NCBI GenBank assembly: GCA_013339765.2
Contig: CM023457.1
Location: 30,114,411-30,178,410 of the forward strand
Origin: Haemaphysalis longicornis
Taxonomy: Eukaryota > Arthropoda > Arachnida > Ixodida > Ixodidae
Direction of reading: 5' to 3'
DNA: 64,000 nt
The notes below the pieces were generated by a model. It saw nothing but the letters and a program-made list of their open reading frames with translations. It did not search any database and was not told where the DNA came from. Shown here piece after piece: positions 21,631 through 33,010 of this stretch (its first letter is position 1; every line of letters begins with the position of its first letter). Made by a program: the position numbers and the translations under genes.

Positions 21631-22560
21631 TGTGACGCTCGTCAATTGGTTAGTCACAACTTATATTAAGGTGGGTTCACGCAGAGCTTGGAGGAAATGA
21701 GACACACTGAGGCGGGTGAAAAAACATTAACAATTAGTTTAATGGGGTGCCTCAGTGGTGCCGGCTTCCTCACCAGGTTGGGAGGACTCGTTCGGGTTGC
21801 AGGGGTGGTCAATCGTCGACGGGACGCCGATGGGTCAAGTGGGTCTCGGGGCCAGGAGATGGAGGTAGTGTGGGGCCGGCGGCTCGAAAGGCCTGCGCGG
21901 TGGATCCACGGGCCGGAACGGCAGGCAGTACTGGACCGGTAGTTCGGCCGCAGTCAGGAAGGGGAGGCCGGGCAGGACCGGTAGCTCTGCGGGCTATAGG
22001 TGTGGACCGGGGCAGGAAATGCTGGCAGCGTGCGGGCTCTTGGGAGGGACGCGCTTTCGGATTGCTCCTACGGCTGCGTCCGAATGGCAAGACGGTCGCC
22101 CCAAGTCTGCCTTCACCCTCTCCGTTTGCTTCTCTTTGTCTCCTCCTCCTCCTACGTCCGAGCCGCGACGGGGGAAAGGGGGAGAAGGGCCGGCTTCCAG
22201 CGTCGGTGGACGACGCGGCTGGCCATGAACCCGCCCAACGCGCGTCGAGCAGGAGGGGAGCCTGGCTCGCCCCGAGGCAAAATGGAACCATATAACTTAA
22301 CAACGTGACGGTTCGAGCTAGTTGGTACTCCATAGTGAAAAATTAAAGCGCAACAAATTTAGACAAAAGACGAATGACACAAGGACAAGCGCTTGTCCTT
22401 GTGTCATTCGTCTTTTGTATAAATTTTTTGCGCTTTAATTTTTCACTATGGAACCATATGTCCTTAGTGAAGCGGCCGCGTGTTCCCACGGGAAAATTTC
22501 CTGCGGTCAAATTTCCTCCATCTGGTCCGGATTAGCCAGGGCACGCACACGACCGTCACA
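21631..22560 (-). repeat. 5' LTR of the Ty3/gypsy element
   Basis: 930 bp, beginning TGTGAC and ending GTCACA like the other LTR. The extra length comes from a foldback insertion (22294-22448 plus a duplicated target) and from two internal segments absent in the 3' LTR. Outer regions of the two LTRs align closely. Confidence 0.93.
22294..22448. mobile_element. Foldback insertion in the LTR
   Basis: About 155 bp between direct copies of ATGGAACCATAT (22282-22293 and 22448-22459), which occurs once at the matching place in the other LTR. Most of the insert is one long palindrome, 22330-22451, centred on AAGCGCTT near 22390, with arms of about 60 bases and few mismatches. A 12 bp duplication suggests endonuclease-primed insertion rather than simple cut-and-paste. 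Confidence 0.8.
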
Positions 22561-22564
22561 GTAT

Positions 22565-25148
22565 TCTTTGCGGGTGCCATGCGCAAGCATGGACAACGCC
22601 GGGCGCCCCTTGTAAAGCAAGTGCTTACTTTTGGTGTAAACGACGGGAGTAACGATGACAGACATTTTACTTGACGCCTCGCACCGCACCCATTACGGCC
22701 GGCAACAACAGCTTCGCCGTGAAAAGAAGGCAACGAATTTTTTGTAGGCCGTAAATCAAGTCGCGAAGAGCAGCTAATAGATTAAGAGCTTGGTCCAAAA
22801 AACGTATGCGTGGACAGCTGCAACACGACGTTGGGAAAACCGTACGGTGCCAAAACAGCACGCTACAAAAGTACACGCGCCAAGAGGGTACGGCGAAAAA
22901 ACGCACACGAGAAGAGAGCAAAGCGTCAAAACATACCGACGGCAAAAAAGTGAGCTTTTACGGAAGGAATGAATGGGCAAGTATTTGTATTTTAACATCC
23001 GCATAAAATGCTCTCTATGAGTTCCTCTTCATGTTTTGTTAGTTCTTCTCGAAAAACATGCTCTGATTTCGATACCTTCGGAGAACACTATGCCCGTTAA
23101 TGCAACGCACATGAGCTATATAGGTTAGAATGTAAAAATGATAAGCTCCGTTTTATATATCCATATTACATCTGTCCTATTTCTCTGCACAAATATTCTG
23201 CCATACGCTTTCAAAATTCCACCATATCCCATGTTTGCTGATTGAATTTTATGCCCTAAATACACATTCCTTGTTTTATATTTTATTTCTTAATGTAGTA
23301 TGCACCTCTGCTGTGACAATTTATTGCGGTTTTTAACGCGTGCCGTCCGTCATTAGGTCACTGAAGCTATGTAGCGTCTGTTGGCCGATTTTCCTTCAGT
23401 TTCAGGAGTGAACACTTTTCAATTGCAACTTTAAAAATACAGTCACAAAAACAAAGCAAAAACGCAAGGCGTGTCTGTTGCGACGAGATAATCACGCAGT
23501 GCCACTCCTGTGCTGACGATAACTAATTTTCGCAGTGCTTCCAGACGTGAAGGAAAGAGTGAAATCATTTGTCGAAAGTTTTTCAGGGCCCCTTTGACAC
23601 CACAAATGCCAAACAAAACAGGTGTGGATGCCGCCAACACTTTCCTGCACTACCATTTGCAATTTCATTATCGCGAAGTCATGTCAAAACGGGATATTTT
23701 GAGCCTGCTTATAGCGCTTATCTGGAGCAAATACTGACAGAGAAGGAACATGCAAATATAGAATAAACGATTGTGGCAAAGTTCACAGCTCAAGCGCTTT
23801 TTAAGACGCAACCCTTACTTCGCAAATATCATAAAATGCCAGTGCCCGGCTTGGTTTCGTTAGATTTCGTTGGAATCTTTCGCAGTGCGTTCAAGCGCGA
23901 TCAAAAGACTCGTGCATGCGGATGATAGACACAGCCTACCGTACCCACTAAGCATCTTTCCACATATATTGAACAGCCTGTGGTAGTACAAGATACTATT
24001 AGTGCGACCGACTTGGAAGAGGACGGCCTTCAATTTACATGTACAACTGCACATGCATTTACAAAACTTACTACCAGTTGAAAGTTACTACCACCTTACT
24101 ACCAAACTTACTACCACCAGTCCCGGCCGCACATAAAGCGCCGGGACTGGTGGCCGAATTTGTCTGAGCGACGCCCCACTGAGATTATGTTAAAAAGAGT
24201 CTTTCTCAGGCTTTCGCGGAGGTGGAGATGGTATAGTAGGAATCGGGTGGGCTCGCTCTGTTCCTTCAGCGCCGACTGGTGGAACGGGCCCGGACGGCCA
24301 GCCAGCTCCAAGGCATCTTGGAATAAGGATGCCTCTCACTGGGTGGAGGCCCTAAGAACATCCTCCTGCTCATTACCAAAATAAATGTTTGTCTCTGTCC
24401 CTCTTTGGGACGCTCTTGAATAGTCACAAAAATTGAGACGGGAAGTGTGGAAAGAACTCCGAACTCATTATTTATTTATCAGGAAGCAATTTACCGTTAG
24501 CCATCCAACAATAGCGGAAAAGCTAACTAAGGTAGATTCGTGCACGTGTTGGTGTATAATTTTTGACGTATAAAGACGGCACAAGTGAAGAGGGACACAA
24601 AAGGAACAGCCACTGGTCTCACAATTGTGTATTGAAACGAAACTCCTCTCGATGTATCCCTTTTTCTTCCGTAGCTTAACCCCAGGTATTGCCTCACCCT
24701 CTCGCATTCAAAAAGACAATCTGAGCACAAACCAAGAAACGCTATTTCTTCATCTGTGATTACGACAGAGGGTTTACTTATGCACTTTTTACCATGTTCG
24801 TTTACAATAAGGCACTCGATCAGGTTTCGTAGGCAGAATACGCGAATTTTTCAGTAAAGCATGACATTGTGCAGTCTTCAGGCTCCTTTAAAAAGTGTTT
24901 CACTTTGTGTCCGAGTAATGGGGAGTACGTGAGTTAAATGACAGCGTTTGGTTTATTAGGAACGCGTAAGCAGAACCTACACCTTATTACTGCCTATGGC
25001 ATCTTGACCTTATATGTACTCGTAGTCCTTTAACAGTGCTCAGACCAAGAAATACATTAATAAACCTGGCGTATTTTGATTCCCAGGGCTTAGGTAATGT
25101 GCAAAAGTTAGTGAACTCCATTCAGCCAGTCACTCCTGTACAGACTGG
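22565..25148. other. No gene seen; repeat fragments
   Basis: Mostly AT-rich spacer. It holds the dispersed repeat at 23444-23770, a short TTACTACCA-rich run at 24067-24122, and a possible retroelement 3' end near 24375-24405 (AATAAATGTTT then pyrimidines). None has recognisable coding content. Confidence 0.5.
23444..23770. repeat. Dispersed repeat, related to 32757-33010
   Basis: The two sites share an interrupted similarity of over 100 bp, including AATCACGCA and TTTCGCAGTGCTTCCAGA. Minus-strand frames over both resemble each other (RDYLVATDTP versus RDLLVPADTP), which hints at a decayed coding element, but I do not recognise it. Confidence 0.55.
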
Positions 25149-25151
25149 TAT

Positions 25152-25187
<36 letters not shown>
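25149..25187. repeat. (TTTA)n microsatellite, retroelement tail
   Basis: Nearly ten uninterrupted TTTA units. It is the 3' tail of the minus-strand element next to it. Confidence 0.9.
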
Positions 25188-26710
25188 ACATTTCTTTGTT
25201 TGTTTGTGAGTGCCCACCAACAGCACTAGGCCTTCCTTGGGTGGTGCACTGGAAGTACAGGGCGACACAGAACAAACGAGGAAGTAGTGATACTGGTTGC
25301 GAAGTGCAATGAGTAACGAAGTACAGTGTAGCGCCGCGCTCACACACACACACATACGCAAATACACGCACACACACAACACACGCACACACCCGTACAT
25401 AAACCCACAAGCGCACAAATTACACGAGTAAGAAATGAACACTGTGGTCGGGCATATTAGCAAGCACGAAAAGAGGGATCCCGAAAAACTACAGGCATCT
25501 GCAAACACTCATGTTCTAAACATTAGAATTTACGTATCATATAGGAGAATAGAAATTGCGCGAAATACATTTAGAGTACATTGAAATGTATCAACAAGGA
25601 AAGAACAATGCCGGGGAGGCAGGGAAGTTGTCCAGGGTACTGTTCGGTTGGCTACCCTACTGTATTGACAAAACATACGCCCGCAGGAACACACGCACAC
25701 ACATGCAAACAAAAACGAGAACTCGGAATCCCTTGTGTACCATACTGAGCGAGCACGAAGAGCTTCAGATTCTTGCATTTTTAAGTGCACGTTTGGAAGA
25801 TTTTTTTTGCCTGCACAGGAGTCTAAGGATACGTGAAAATCATGATTATACACGCGTTGCACACGGCGTACAGGAGACAGTATCTCTGTCATTGGTACAT
25901 CAAAGCACATGTGGGACGGAGTGCTCGCATTGGTGCCCTTACCCGAACAGAGCTCACTAGTTTCAGGCTGTCGAATTTAGAGTGGACACACTTGAACATA
26001 AAAAATAAATCGCTCTTCGTGCGCCTACATTGTTCTTCTTCTAGGTTAAGCTAATTGAGGACATCGTTGTAAGCGTATTTTAAATGCGGGGTGTAGCGGC
26101 GAGAGAAGATGAGCGTGAACCTTTCTTGCACCCTCTCTAAGCGCAATGATGACCACACGCTCATATATCTCCATACTGCCGATGCAACCTCTACCTTGGG
26201 GATGACAAGGGCTTTATACAGGACTCGAAAACACGATCCACTTGAGAAGTCTTTTGTTGCTCGAGAGATCGCACCCAGAGTCCGAATTATGTGCGTGCTA
26301 CGGGGTTAACAACTGGTGTGAACCAAAGTTTAGAAACCATCAAAAACCCCAAATCGCGTGTTACATTTGCTTTTTTCATCGTCTAAGAGTCAAGCTGGCA
26401 CAAAACGGTTACAGGAGAATTCTTGCGAGTGCATGTAATAGCACCGGCCTTTAGCGGATCTTGGTCTAGGTAGTTGTTTTGCACCAGAGGGAAATCGCAT
26501 GTACGTCGCTCTGAAGCTGGGCGCAATCTGCCTCTGATACTACTGCACGTGAAAGTTATATGTCGTCTGCAAACTGCAAGAGAGATGAATGTTTTACATT
26601 AAACTTTATATCATTCACAAATAAGTTAAACAGTAAAGGGCCGAGGGTGGAACCCTGGGGAAACCCGGGTTTGTTCAAAGAACGCGGCAAAGTTCAGTCG
26701 CGCATTGCTA
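25149..26710 (-). mobile_element. 5'-truncated Jockey/CR1-like non-LTR retrotransposon
   Basis: On the minus strand RT motifs 4 and 5 are plain: FPQGSTLGPLLFNLFVNDI (PQG at about 26660-26652), then LQFADDI (FADD at 26573-26562), 88 bases later as expected. Downstream are decayed C-terminal RT pieces with RLERVQERFTLIF and several stops. The element ends in a (TAAA)n tail seen as (TTTA)n at 25149-25187 on the plus strand, typical of Jockey-like elements. Endonuclease and the first RT motifs are absent, so it is a 5'-truncated, dead copy. A CA-rich stretch (25340-25395) lies inside. Jockey versus CR1 cannot be decided by eye. Confidence 0.8.
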
Positions 26711-27592
26711 TTCAGGTGTAAGCCAAACGTCACTTGTGGGTTGAAAGTAAGGAGAACAGAAGGCGCATATCTTAATAAAAATAAAGAAATAAACAACAAA
26801 GCGATCCAATTTTTAGAGAGAAAAAATTTCAGGCGAGGTTCGAACAAGCGACTTTCTTAATGTAGTTGAGAAATGTGTCACTCACCGGTGGCCCTATTTC
26901 AGCGCACAGAAACGGCGTATACAATTTAGCATATCAAGCTATAGCTCGTCTTCAAGATTTGTCGAGTGTGCTTAGTTTTGTCGAATTTGAGAACTTCTGG
27001 CAATGACAACTGCAGTTTCCAAACACCGACCTTGCAGAAGAACCAAATAAGTGCGCCAGCATTCCCTATTTAAATCTAAAAAATCAACCGCACATGCCCG
27101 ATCTTGCCGACGCAAACCAAGGTAGCCACGACCGCAAGGACCCACGACTAAAATTTCGGATATGTCGGGTAACAAAAGGAGAAAGTCATTCATTCAGAAT
27201 TAAGAGGGGAGGAAATGCACTAACGTTAGTATTGGGGCATCCTCGATTTACCAGTCCCGGACGGTCCGCGGGCAGTCCGAGGACTGTGTACGGCCTGAAG
27301 TACCATCAGAATAGATGGGAAAATCGACCACCGGATCGCGTCTTGGGCAGTCTGCGAACGGTCCAGGGCTTATAATCGAGGAGGCCCATTGGATAGTTCG
27401 CCCGCATTCAACTCAGTGCGCAAATACGAGTGTTGTGTAGAGAATTTGTAGGGTGTAGTAACGTGAAGTTTAGAAAGGGTTGAAAATGTAGAAAAGCTTT
27501 GACGCTGCGGCTGGAATGACCGCAAAGACCCCGATTTATCCAACGCTGAATCACGGCTATGGCGACTGGTTCAAACCCAAACTTTCCTTGGT
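26711..27592. other. No gene seen; one foldback
   Basis: Spacer without recognised coding content, apart from the inverted repeat at 27241-27381. Confidence 0.5.
27241..27381. repeat. 141 bp foldback with imperfect inverted ends
   Basis: Starts CCTCGATTTACCAGTCCCGG. The complement of its end starts CCTCGATTATAAGCCCTGGA. The arms, of about 35 bases with mismatches, surround a short centre, as in a small MITE. No target duplication recognised. Confidence 0.6.
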
Positions 27593-27653
27593 GGCTGTTT
27601 CTCGCACCGTATTTATCCTTCCATCTACGGCTCCCCCAATGACTCTGTATGTG

Positions 27654-28413
27654 ACCCGCCGCGGTGGCTCAGTGGCTAAGGCGTTGGGCTGCTGAGCATT
27701 AGGTAGTGGGCTCGATTCTCGGCTGCGGCGGCCGCTTTTCGGATGGAGGGGAAAAGCAAAAAACTCCCCCCACCTCCCCGAAGGTGATCGTGCGGAAATG
27801 CGAATGCATTGGGAGCACCGATGAGTGCGCTGCGGCAAGCAGTAACGGAGAGAGGCGTGCGCTCCACTGCATTTATATACATTTTCCGAGCGCAGCGAGC
27901 GGAGAGGAGAGGGAGACCCGCGCAACACGCCCGCCCCGCGCGCGAGCTCTCTCTCCCGCCGAGCTCCGCGATGCGAGCGCCCTCACACGCCCGAGCGCGC
28001 TCCTCCTCTCCCCTTGCCCTCCGCTACTCCCGCCCAAGCTACCACCTGCTCCGGTTGCTAGGCGCGCCACAGCTGTTGCTAGGGGCGAGGAGGAGCGCGG
28101 AGAGATAGCACCTGCGGGCGCACGCCGACGAAGCACAACAACCCCCCCGCCGCGCCGAGACGACGACGACGACGACGAAGGCAGGACTACGAGGCGCGCG
28201 ATCACGGGCGCTCGCGCTGGAGGAATGCAGGCGCACGCCGACGGAGCACGACAACCCCCGACTAAGAAATGCATTCGCATTTCAAACGCCCGTGTTTACA
28301 AGATTTCGGCGCACGTTAAAGATGTCCAGGTGGTCAAAATTAATCCGGAGCCCTACACTACGACGCGCCTCATCGCCTGCGTTGCGTCGGCGCGTTAAAC
28401 CCTACAATCAATC
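27654..28413 (+). mobile_element. Ruka-type tRNA-derived SINE, interrupted (duplication copy 1)
   Basis: The head GGTGGCTCAGTGGCTAAGGC is a tRNA-like A box and TCGATTCTCGGC is a decayed B box, both of the Ruka type known from hard ticks. The body continues to GTTAAACCCTACAATCAATC. The 13 bp GACTCTGTATGTG flanks it on both sides (27641-27653 and 28414-28426), a good target duplication. A 520 bp element is nested at 27764-28283. The target looks like the 3' part of a non-LTR element (a VLWNC-like knuckle frame is restored across the site). Confidence 0.88.
27764..28283 (-). mobile_element. Nested non-autonomous element (family copy A1)
   Basis: 520 bp inserted in the A-run of the SINE (AAAAAA before, AAA after; the SINE at 48444-48665 lacks it). 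Perfect 16 bp inverted repeats GAAATGCGAATGCATT lie at 27795-27810 and 28268-28283. The first is 31 bases inside the end, with a CACCT/AGGTG hairpin (27771-27786) in the tail. The GC-rich interior (gagcggagagg, CAGCTGTTGCTAGG, CGCACGCCGACGA) has no coding domain. Long open frames here are composition artefacts. Confidence 0.85.
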
Positions 28414-28567
28414 GACTCTGTATGTGGAACTGTCGAAACGCTCGAACGTGTGCTTTGGAACTGCCCCGTAACCCCGATCCCATCTTATCAGAAGCTCGAC
28501 ACTGGACAGAAGCTGGACAACCTGACGGTCCACTGGTAGTCACGGCGAAGGGCGCTGCTGTCACCAG

Positions 28568-31259
28568 TACGCGGGTCACCCTGCCCCCCTAAGGTGCTTT
28601 TAAAGACTCTATTAAACGTTCCTCTCTTTTTCGATTAAGCCCCAGCGCGCGGATGAAATGTACGACACACTCCCTCGCAGCTCGACGGCGACAATCAGTT
28701 TTCTGGGTAATAACATCCACGGCAATAGCGGGCGCTTCAATTGAGTTGGTTACAGCTTCTGAACACAAGCAGTTGTTTCCGTTTGTCTCGAAGCAGCCGA
28801 TTGCTGCTAGGTAAAAAAAATAATTGCTGTGAGGGAACGAAAGAGGGCTGAGGAATGCTAAAATCTGGCCCAGTACCTTGAGGCGGACTGGAAATCAGGA
28901 AAATTTACAGCTTACGATGACTGCAAACCAGGAAGCTGCCATTCGCCTTCTGGCGTTCGCTGACTGAACGCCGTATTTTTAGCATCGTTTTTGTTGTTCC
29001 ATTTGGTTGACGCGCGCTGACGGGGGTTGGCGCCGCATGTTTCAGACGCTCGAAATCGGCGAGAGTATGCGGCATGAGGTTGGGATCGTCTACCAGGTTT
29101 CGTCGGAGGGCTATAGTGTAGCTACAACTATGTGTATCACAGGACCGCTGTCATTGCAACGTAAATTTCTGACACATAACTCAGGGGGTTCCTAAAAAGG
29201 CTGTTACAAGAAGTCGCATTTTAAAGTTGGGATAAAAAGCTGACAGAAGATGGAATCTATATTATAGTGGCATATGCCGGACTCGGATCACAGTAAAAAA
29301 TGGTTTCGACTCTACAGGGCAAACGAAGAATGATATAACTGAAAGAGAACGATTGGGTGAAACATCATTTATTTCAGTCGTGAAAAAATGTTTCGTACAA
29401 ATCTATTGCAAGACCGCCATACCCAGGGAATCTCAAGCTATTTTCCTTATCTAAGTTGTAGTTAAGCGATAGTAGGCAGATAGCACTATAACGAATAGAT
29501 TGTGCGAGAAAACCGCGCAACTGTTTCAGTGTTCGGCTTTTGTAGCATGCTGTTATGTCGTATGCCCTCTTGTAGATGTGTCTGTTGTTGCGTGCTCTTT
29601 TTTGACATTTCGCTCTTTTGACGCTGTGCTGTTTTGTAGCTTTCTCTATTTGTCGCTCTGCTCCTTTGTGGGGTGCTCTTTCTCGCGTGCTATTTTGACG
29701 CTGTGCTGTATTCTCGGGTACTTTTGTCGCGTAATCTTTTATGACGGTGCTGGCAGTAAGCACATCTCCGTGATGAATACCGAGCAATACGGTACCAAAC
29801 GAAAGTAATACTGACAATTAAAGTAAAAATTCGAGTCAGTGAATGGCCTCGGCAATGTACGTTCTCTATAATAATGAAGGACGTGGCAGTCTGAGGGAAA
29901 ATGCTTTATCGTTTCATCTTCATCGCAGAGAGCAAACCGACCGCAGGAGGTGAGACGAGCACCGTTCGTATAAAAGTTGACCCGTGGAAGTCTATACTGT
30001 AAGTTGCTTAGAGTAACCTCGCATAGGCGCGATTCCAGAAGCGTGAGCTCGACGTGTATGCCAAATCGGCATAATCTTCAAACGAGGTGAGACCACCCTC
30101 GGGCAACCTCGCCAAATGTTGATGTGGATGTATCCTAGCTCCGGGCAGTATACCTGGACATAGGCAGACGTCAGTCGGAAGGCCATCTAACGATGACAGC
30201 GCCAAAGAGTGTACAACTTTGTTCAGCCATCATCCTTTACGACCAGAGACACATTAGAGGGTGATATCACTAAAATAGGAAGGCACCAGTAAACCGACGG
30301 TGGAAAGATGTGCTGAAGTTTTGGGTGATATCAAAGCGGGTCAAACAGCTAAGTTATCTAAAACAATAACGAAGTTTATTATCTGAGTTACGTTTTTCAA
30401 ATTCCAGGAACTCAGCATAGAAAAGCGCAGTGAAGTAAAGTGAGCAAATCGAAAGCCACCACTCGAGGTGAGCACTGAAATCCCTAAATGTGAAAGCTCT
30501 CTGCAGGACAGAAAAACCACACCCTCGTGAGCTATCTCCACCCACATTCTTAGAGCGCGCTGTGCCACCGGAAGTCTACTCGACCTCTGCGGCTTTTATA
30601 CCTTCTGTCTGAGCGCTCCTTTAGGTTCGGAATCGCAAGACGTCTGTTGCTATCCGATTACGCTGCGACCCTCCCAGACAACTAAATTACTCACCGGACG
30701 CTGACTGTACCGCTTGTCAGTGTAACACCACGACCAAGTAAAGTTGGTCGTGGTGTAACCACCTTAAACGCCGGCATTCTTTCCCATTTAAGTGCGCATA
30801 GCTGTACACAGTTCTCCTATTTTCGTCCGAACGCGGCAAGCCTTAGGGCGATCCCTGCATAGCCGCGGCATTTGAATGCAGCGCCACTATCAAGATTAGG
30901 CGCATCCTGGTGCAATCATCTTCCGCAGTGCGTGCCCTCGAGGGTGAGCCCTGCCACGCGCGCGCACCGAATATCACCACGCGCCTAGCCCATCGCGCTT
31001 CAATCGCCGCTTATAGTTCTGGTGGGGATTGCACACCCGCGATACATGTAGGAGGTCCCACATCCCAACATAGTCCACACCACCATCCCTACATACACTA
31101 CTACCACCTTGGACAGGAATATGCTGCTGAGATCGGAGCGACTCTAAACCCCTCTTGTTAAGCCTAATATCACAGGGGAACCTCTCCCAAGCAACCGCAA
31201 AAGAATTATATAAAACCAAGAAGCCCTAGAAAGCCTGAGCACCAGGTAGAAGTACTATC
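28568..31259. other. No recognised gene; hairpin at 30725-30756
   Basis: Single-copy-looking body of the duplication unit. A minus-strand frame at 29374-29817 is extended to 184 residues in the other copy (39481-40035) by a one-base difference in an A-run. Its sequence is low in complexity, with repeated CTNTTTTGACGC units at 29600-29740, and resembles nothing I know. I see no splice or start context and do not call it a gene. Confidence 0.45.
30725..30756. repeat. Perfect 13 bp hairpin
   Basis: Arms ACACCACGACCAA (30725-30737) and its complement (30744-30756) with a GTAAAG loop. In duplication copy 2 (near 40948) one arm has lost bases, so pairing is shorter there. There is no T-run, and function is unknown. 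Confidence 0.7.
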
Positions 31260-31320
31260 GGCTGTTTCTCGCACCGTATTTATCCTTCCATCTACGGCTC
31301 CCCCAATGACTCTGTATGTG

Positions 31321-32078
31321 ACCCGCCGGGTGGCTCAGTGGCTAAGGCGTTGGGCTGCTGAGCATTAGGTAGTGGGCTCGATTCTCGGCTGCGGCGGCCG
31401 CTTTTCGGATGGAGGGGAAAAGCAAAAAACTCCCCCCACCTCCCCGAAGGTGATCGTGCGGAAATGCGAATGCATTGGGAGCACCGATGAGTGCGCTGCG
31501 GAAAGCAGTAACGGAGAGAGGCGTGCGCTCCACTGCATTTATATACATTTTCCGAGCGCAGCGAGCGGAGAGGAGAGGGAGACCCGCGCAACACGCCCGC
31601 CCCGCGCGCGAGCTCTCTCTCCCGCCGAGCTCCGCGATGCGAGCGCCCTCACACGCCCGAGCGCGCTCCTCCTCTCCCCTTGCCCTCCGCTACTCCCGCC
31701 CAAGCTACCACCTGCTCCGGTTGCTGGCGCGCCACAGCTGTTGCTAGGGGCGAGGAGGAGCGCGGAGAGATAGCACCTGCGGGCGCACGCCGACGAAGCA
31801 CAACAACCCCCCGCCGCGCCGAGACGACGACGACGACGACGAAGGCAGGACTACGAGGCGCGCGATCACGTGCGCTCGCGCTGGAGGAATGCAGGCGCAC
31901 CCCCGACGGAGCACGAAAACCCCCCGACTAAGAAATGCATTCGCATTTCAAACCCCCCTGTTTACAAGATTTCGGCGCACGTTAAAGATGTCCAGGTGGT
32001 CAAAATTAATCCGGAGCCCTACACTACGCGCGCCTCATCGCCTGCTTTGCGTCGGCGCGTTAAACCCTACAATCAATC
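31321..32078 (+). mobile_element. Ruka-type SINE, interrupted (duplication copy 2)
   Basis: Duplicate of the SINE at 27654-28413, with the same 13 bp flanks at 31308-31320 and 32079-32091. Two bases of the head are deleted (GCCGGGTGGC instead of GCCGCGGTGGC). The nested element is at 31430-31949. Confidence 0.87.
31430..31949 (-). mobile_element. Nested non-autonomous element (family copy A2)
   Basis: Duplicate of copy A1 with the same ends, inverted repeats and hairpin tail. It differs by a few substitutions and single-base indels. It is not an independent insertion. Confidence 0.85.
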
Positions 32079-32756
32079 GACTCTGTATGTGGAACTGTCG
32101 AAACGCTCGAACGTGTGCTTTGGAACTGCCCCGTAACCCCGATCCCATCTTATCAGAAGCTCGACACTGGACAGAAGCTGGACAACCTGACGGTCCACTG
32201 GTAGTCACGGCGAAGGGCGCTGCTGTCACCAGAGGGGTCACCCGTTTTTTTTCTTGGGGTTTTTTTTTTGGGTTTGGGGTTCGGTTCCGGAGCACCATTC
32301 CGTTCCGGTTAAACCCGGTTCGAACCGGTTCAAACGGGTTCGAAGGGGTTCGGGGGGGGAAAAAAAAAAGCGGGTGTTTTTTTCTGTTAATTTTTTTTTT
32401 TTGTGTTCGGTTTTCTTTTCCCTTGTCGGGTTTTCCCTTTGTCAAAAACGAAGCCGTAATGTGGTTTTTTTGTGCAAATGTTTTGTTTTGGCCAAAAAAA
32501 GAACCCCGCAACACTTTTTTCAACTTTGTTCGAAATCTTGAATGCTTGCAGAAAGTAGAAAACCCAACACATCCAGTCTTAGATAAGGGAGTGGGAAAGT
32601 CCCTCAGACAAAATTACTGCTCTGCCCCCTTCAGATAACTTAAAAACTTGCTTGAAATATTTTTCTCGTTCCCCAGTCTTGGCGTTCTTCTGCCGCTGGA
32701 ATGACGTAATTACAGCGATGTGCGGCTATTTGCCGGCGTTCCTTATGTTGCGACAT

Positions 32757-33010
32757 TAAAATAAAATCCACAAAAGCGAAGCAGAAACGGAAGGCGTATC
32801 TGCTGGGACGAGCAAATCACGCACTGCCTGTGCTGGCAATAGCAAACTTTCGCAGTGCTTCCAGATTCGAAGATAAGAGTAAAAGTTTTGATCTATAGTT
32901 TTAAAGAGTTTTTTTAACGGTAAAAGGTACTGCAAAATGTTTTCTATATTAGGCCCCCAATAAACTTTAACTAAGGCAAAATAAAAAAATTCGCTCGGAC
33001 ACATAAGACT
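32757..33010. repeat. Dispersed repeat, related to 23444-23770
   Basis: Same family as described at 23444. Here the minus-strand frame continues about 50 residues further without a recognised domain. Confidence 0.5.

Larger units (their letters stand above)
15219..22560 (-). mobile_element. Complete but mutated Ty3/gypsy LTR retrotransposon
   Basis: Two related LTRs (15219-15876 and 21631-22560) begin TGTGAC and end GTCACA. They flank a 5.75 kb interior read on the minus strand as gag, protease, RT, RNase H, integrase, the Ty3/gypsy order. GTAT occurs just outside both ends (15215-15218 and 22561-22564), a 4 bp target duplication, so this is one original insertion. A primer binding site lies 5 bases inside the 5' LTR. 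Coding regions contain frameshifts and stops, gag is split by a nested element at 20702-21427, and the 5' LTR carries a foldback insert. No envelope-like ORF is seen. It is inactive, though its LTR could still act in transcription. Confidence 0.92.
27593..31259. repeat. Tandem duplication, copy 1
   Basis: The 3.67 kb from GGCTGTTTCTCGC (27593) to ACTATCG (31259) recurs immediately downstream as 31260-41487, where a 6.5 kb insertion interrupts it. The head-to-tail junction at 31260 reads ATCGGCTGTTT. GGCT is present at both the left end of the unit (27593) and the right end of copy 2 (41484-41487), giving 4 bp of microhomology. Copies differ by scattered substitutions and single-base indels. 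Confidence 0.88.

Noticed and set aside
27654..27720. A functional tRNA gene
   Set aside because: Only A- and B-box-like sequences in a SINE head; no cloverleaf with an acceptor stem can be formed.
27706..28398. Long plus-strand open frame (230 codons), and a shorter duplicate at 31372
   Set aside because: It lies across the SINE and the GC-rich nested element. Openness follows from GC content, and the residues are Arg/Ala/Pro-rich without a domain.
27593..32232. Direct repeats around 28568-31259 that look like LTRs of a 4.6 kb retrotransposon
   Set aside because: The repeat contains a complete SINE with its own target duplications. It lacks TG..CA ends, a primer site and coding capacity, and the second half recurs at 38781, so a tandem duplication explains it better.
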